The notes beneath the pieces were generated by a model, which saw nothing but the letters and a program-made list of their open reading frames with translations, did no database searches and had not been told where the DNA came from. From Paracoccaceae bacterium (GTDB lineage Bacteria > Pseudomonadota > Alphaproteobacteria > Rhodobacterales > Rhodobacteraceae), in contig PXDM01000557.1 of NCBI GenBank assembly GCA_003565055.1, positions 1-7,412 on the forward strand: DNA of 7,412 bases, given 5' to 3'. Shown piece by piece: positions 6,702 to 7,412 of the stretch (its first letter is position 1; each line of letters begins with the position of its first letter). The translations under genes were made by a program, and so were the position numbers.

Positions 6702-6731
6702 CCTGACGTTTTCGACGATGATTGCGCTCAT
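6702..6731 (-). pseudogene. remnant: start of a second ABC ATPase gene
   Basis: Reading the minus strand from ATG at 6731 gives MSAIIVENVR, which matches the first nine residues of the intact ATPase (MSAIVVENV) except for one Ile/Val change. Over these 27 nt there are 5 differences, 4 of them synonymous, so this is a diverged paralogue and not a recent copy. It keeps a ribosome binding site (GAGGT, 8 nt before ATG). After codon 9 the similarity ends abruptly and the frame runs into GC-rich repeats, stopping at 6591-6593. No Walker A or later motif follows. I read it as the 5' stub of an exporter ATPase gene whose body was removed or replaced at a repeat boundary. Confidence 0.6.
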
Positions 6732-6748
6732 TTCAATACCTCATTGGG

Positions 6749-6790
6749 TTGATGGTTGATGGTTGGTGGTTGATGGTTGATGGTTAATGG
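6749..6790. repeat. 7-bp tandem repeat array (TTGATGG x6)
   Basis: Six consecutive heptamers: TTGATGG twice, TTGGTGG, TTGATGG twice, then TTAATGG. It starts 17 nt upstream of the remnant ATPase start codon, so it would have lain in the 5' region of that gene. The period is not a multiple of 3, which argues against coding. It could be length-variable between strains. Confidence 0.92.
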
Positions 6791-6804
6791 GGAGCGATGC
6801 TGAG

Positions 6805-6871
6805 GCGCCGGGGGCAGGGCCCCCGTGATAACTCCCCTGGCCCCTCTTATCTTAAGAGGGGAAGGGGGAGG
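6805..6871. repeat. palindromic element A, copy 2
   Basis: Second 67-bp copy, 2 differences from 6544-6610. One of them is in the three-base loop of the main hairpin (TCT in place of TGT, 6850-6852), so both stems are unchanged: inner 6841-6849/6853-6861 and outer 6832-6837/6865-6870. Confidence 0.9.
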
Positions 6872-6882
6872 TGGTTATTGAG

Positions 6883-6945
6883 TTCATAGGGTTTGTTGGG
6901 TTTGTTGAGTTTGTTGAGTTCGTAGGGTTTGTTGGGTTTGTGGTG
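6883..6945. repeat. 9-bp tandem array with 36-bp super-period
   Basis: Seven 9-bp units: TTCATAGGG, TTTGTTGGG, TTTGTTGAG, TTTGTTGAG, TTCGTAGGG, TTTGTTGGG, TTTGTGGTG. Unit types recur every four units, indicating amplification of a 36-bp block. A frame reading through it would encode a Gly-Phe-Val/Glu-Phe-Val repeat peptide, but there is no ribosome binding site and it overlaps the antitoxin start, so I treat it as non-coding. Confidence 0.9.
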
Positions 6946-7012
6946 ATCGGGATGTGGAATTCCCGGGTTCTGGCCTGGCAGAGCTTTGAGGGGCGGTGGT
7001 ATGGATTGGCTT

Positions 7013-7041
7013 TTGACAGAACCAGGGTTCTTATATATAGT
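7013..7041 (+). promoter_or_regulatory. sigma-70-type promoter of the antitoxin-toxin operon
   Basis: Consensus -35 TTGACA at 7013-7018 and -10 TATAGT at 7036-7041, separated by exactly 17 nt. The expected transcription start is near 7048, leaving a leader of only about 14 nt, with the ribosome binding site GAGGG at 7049-7053 at its very 5' end. Confidence 0.75.
7018..7031. promoter_or_regulatory. inverted repeat in promoter spacer, candidate antitoxin operator
   Basis: AGAACC and GGTTCT are perfect complements separated by AG, placed between the -35 and -10 boxes. Ribbon-helix-helix antitoxins usually repress their own operon by binding such sites over the promoter. The half-site GGTTCT occurs again at 6966-6971. 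Operator function is inference. Confidence 0.5.
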
Positions 7042-7047
7042 TACTAT
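7037..7047. promoter_or_regulatory. inverted repeat overlapping the -10 box, second candidate operator
   Basis: ATAGT and ACTAT flank a single central T, forming an 11-bp perfect inverted repeat that covers most of the -10 box and reaches the predicted transcription start. Its sequence differs from the spacer repeat, so it may serve a different subunit or be incidental. Confidence 0.4.
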
Positions 7048-7061
7048 CGAGGGTTATGACA

Positions 7062-7325
7062 ATGAGTAAGGGAAGCAGTATGACCACGGGAGCAGTGAAA
7101 GTAACCATAAGTGTGCCGCGACATCTGGCAGCAGTCGCCGACGAAGTTGCGTGTGAGAGGAAGATAAGTCGGAGCAAGGTTATCTCCCTGTGCCTGCAGG
7201 ACTTAGCTGCGGAGCGTCTGCATCGGAAAATGGAAGAGGGGTATAAGGCGCTGGCAGAAGAGAATTTGAGATTCGCCGAACAGAGTATTGATATAGCCAA
7301 TGAGGTGCTTTCCGGGCGGGCATGA
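7062..7325 (+). CDS. ribbon-helix-helix antitoxin (MazE/CopG-like)
   Basis: An 87-residue antitoxin-type protein. Residues about 11-19 (AVKVTISVP) form the DNA-binding beta-strand of a ribbon-helix-helix fold, followed by helix A (HLAAVADEVACERK, 21-34) and helix B beginning SRSKVISLCLQDLAAE (36-51). The C-terminal 35 residues are a charged helix (HRKMEEGYKALAEENLRFAEQ) expected to wrap around and inhibit the toxin. Start choice: GAGGG at 7049-7053 is 2 nt from the ATG at 7056 but 8 nt from the ATG at 7062, so 7062 is preferred; a further ATG at 7080 would still retain the fold. A MazF/PemK-type toxin starts 6 nt after its stop. The protein probably represses the operon through the inverted repeats in its promoter. 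It is divergent from the ABC ATPase across the repeat-rich interval. Confidence 0.85.
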   Translation: MSKGSSMTTGAVKVTISVPRHLAAVADEVACERKISRSKVISLCLQDLAAERLHRKMEEGYKALAEENLRFAEQSIDIANEVLSGRA

Positions 7326-7331
7326 ACAGTT

Positions 7332-7412
7332 ATGACTGAATCGTGTAGACGGGGCGAGATCTACCTGGTTAACTGGAATCCGGGTCGCGGTAGCGAGCAG
7401 ATGGGAAAACGG
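7332..7412 (+). CDS. MazF/PemK-family toxin, 3' end outside window
   Basis: The first 27 codons are visible. CRRGEIYLVNWNPGRGSEQ followed by MGKR matches the N-terminal beta-strand and loop of MazF/PemK/ChpA endoribonucleases (consensus roughly RGDIYLVDFDP.RGSEQ.G.RP), which cleave mRNA in a sequence-specific way. ATG at 7332 is 6 nt after the antitoxin stop. No clear ribosome binding site precedes it, so translational coupling to the antitoxin is likely, keeping toxin below antitoxin. The frame is open at the window edge; the family is usually about 110 residues. Confidence 0.85.
   Translation, partial: MTESCRRGEIYLVNWNPGRGSEQMGKR

Larger units (their letters stand above)
6447..7061. other. 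repeat-rich divergent intergenic region
   Basis: About 615 bp without an intact gene between the start codons of the ABC ATPase (minus) and the antitoxin (plus). In order it holds element B1, element A1, an A fragment joined to B2, a lost ATPase start with its ribosome binding site, a 7-bp tandem array, element A2, a 9-bp tandem array and the antitoxin promoter. No clear promoter for the ABC ATPase was found in 6447-6540. Confidence 0.85.

Noticed and set aside
6499..6871. CRISPR array
   Set aside because: Repeats are hairpin elements of two kinds at irregular spacing, with no uniform spacers and no cas genes.
6871..7059. 62-codon + strand frame encoding a GFVGFVEFVEFV repeat peptide
   Set aside because: It is the translation of the 9-bp tandem array plus promoter DNA, starts with GTG without a ribosome binding site and ends inside the antitoxin leader and start.

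Overview
The window looks like bacterial accessory DNA of about 50% GC. The gene content (an HdrD-type iron-sulfur oxidoreductase beside split MaoC dehydratases, and a surface-polysaccharide type cluster with an LpxD-like acyltransferase) reminds me of uncultured Chloroflexota (Dehalococcoidia) or a similar anaerobe. This assignment is an impression from gene content; no rRNA or other phylogenetic marker is present.

Left part (1-1875, + strand): the 3' portion of a two-CCG-domain Fe-S oxidoreductase is followed after about 100 nt by two small hot-dog proteins, a MaoC_N-type subunit and a MaoC-type subunit with the hydratase His/Asp motif. These two are nearly contiguous and probably form a heteromeric (3R)-hydroxyacyl-CoA/ACP dehydratase, in the manner of mycobacterial HadAB. 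With the redox protein they suggest acyl-CoA metabolism.

Middle (1876-2115): a convergent intergenic region with a GC hairpin, plus a very short Cys/His-rich reading frame preceded by a good ribosome binding site.

Right-centre (2116-6446, - strand): four genes read right to left, a Wzt/TagH-type ABC ATPase, a GT2 polyprenyl-phosphate glycosyltransferase (ArnC/GtrB/DPM1-like), an LpxD-like hexapeptide-repeat acyltransferase, and a YeiH/UPF0324 membrane protein. The first three fit surface glycan synthesis and export. The cognate ABC permease is not in the window. The YeiH gene sits about 190 nt further downstream and may be a separate unit.

Far right (6447-7412): about 600 bp between divergently transcribed genes is packed with repeats: two families of GC-rich palindromic elements (each in two copies plus a fragment), a 7-bp tandem array and a 9-bp tandem array with a 36-bp super-period. 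Inside lies the ribosome binding site and first 9-10 codons of a second, lost ABC ATPase gene. Beyond it a MazEF-like toxin-antitoxin pair begins: a complete ribbon-helix-helix antitoxin with a near-consensus promoter carrying two inverted repeats, then the first 27 codons of a MazF/PemK toxin cut by the window edge.

I did not find a convincing new multi-gene system. The most interesting material is the repeat mosaic with the gene remnant, the candidate antitoxin operators and the Cys/His micro-ORF.
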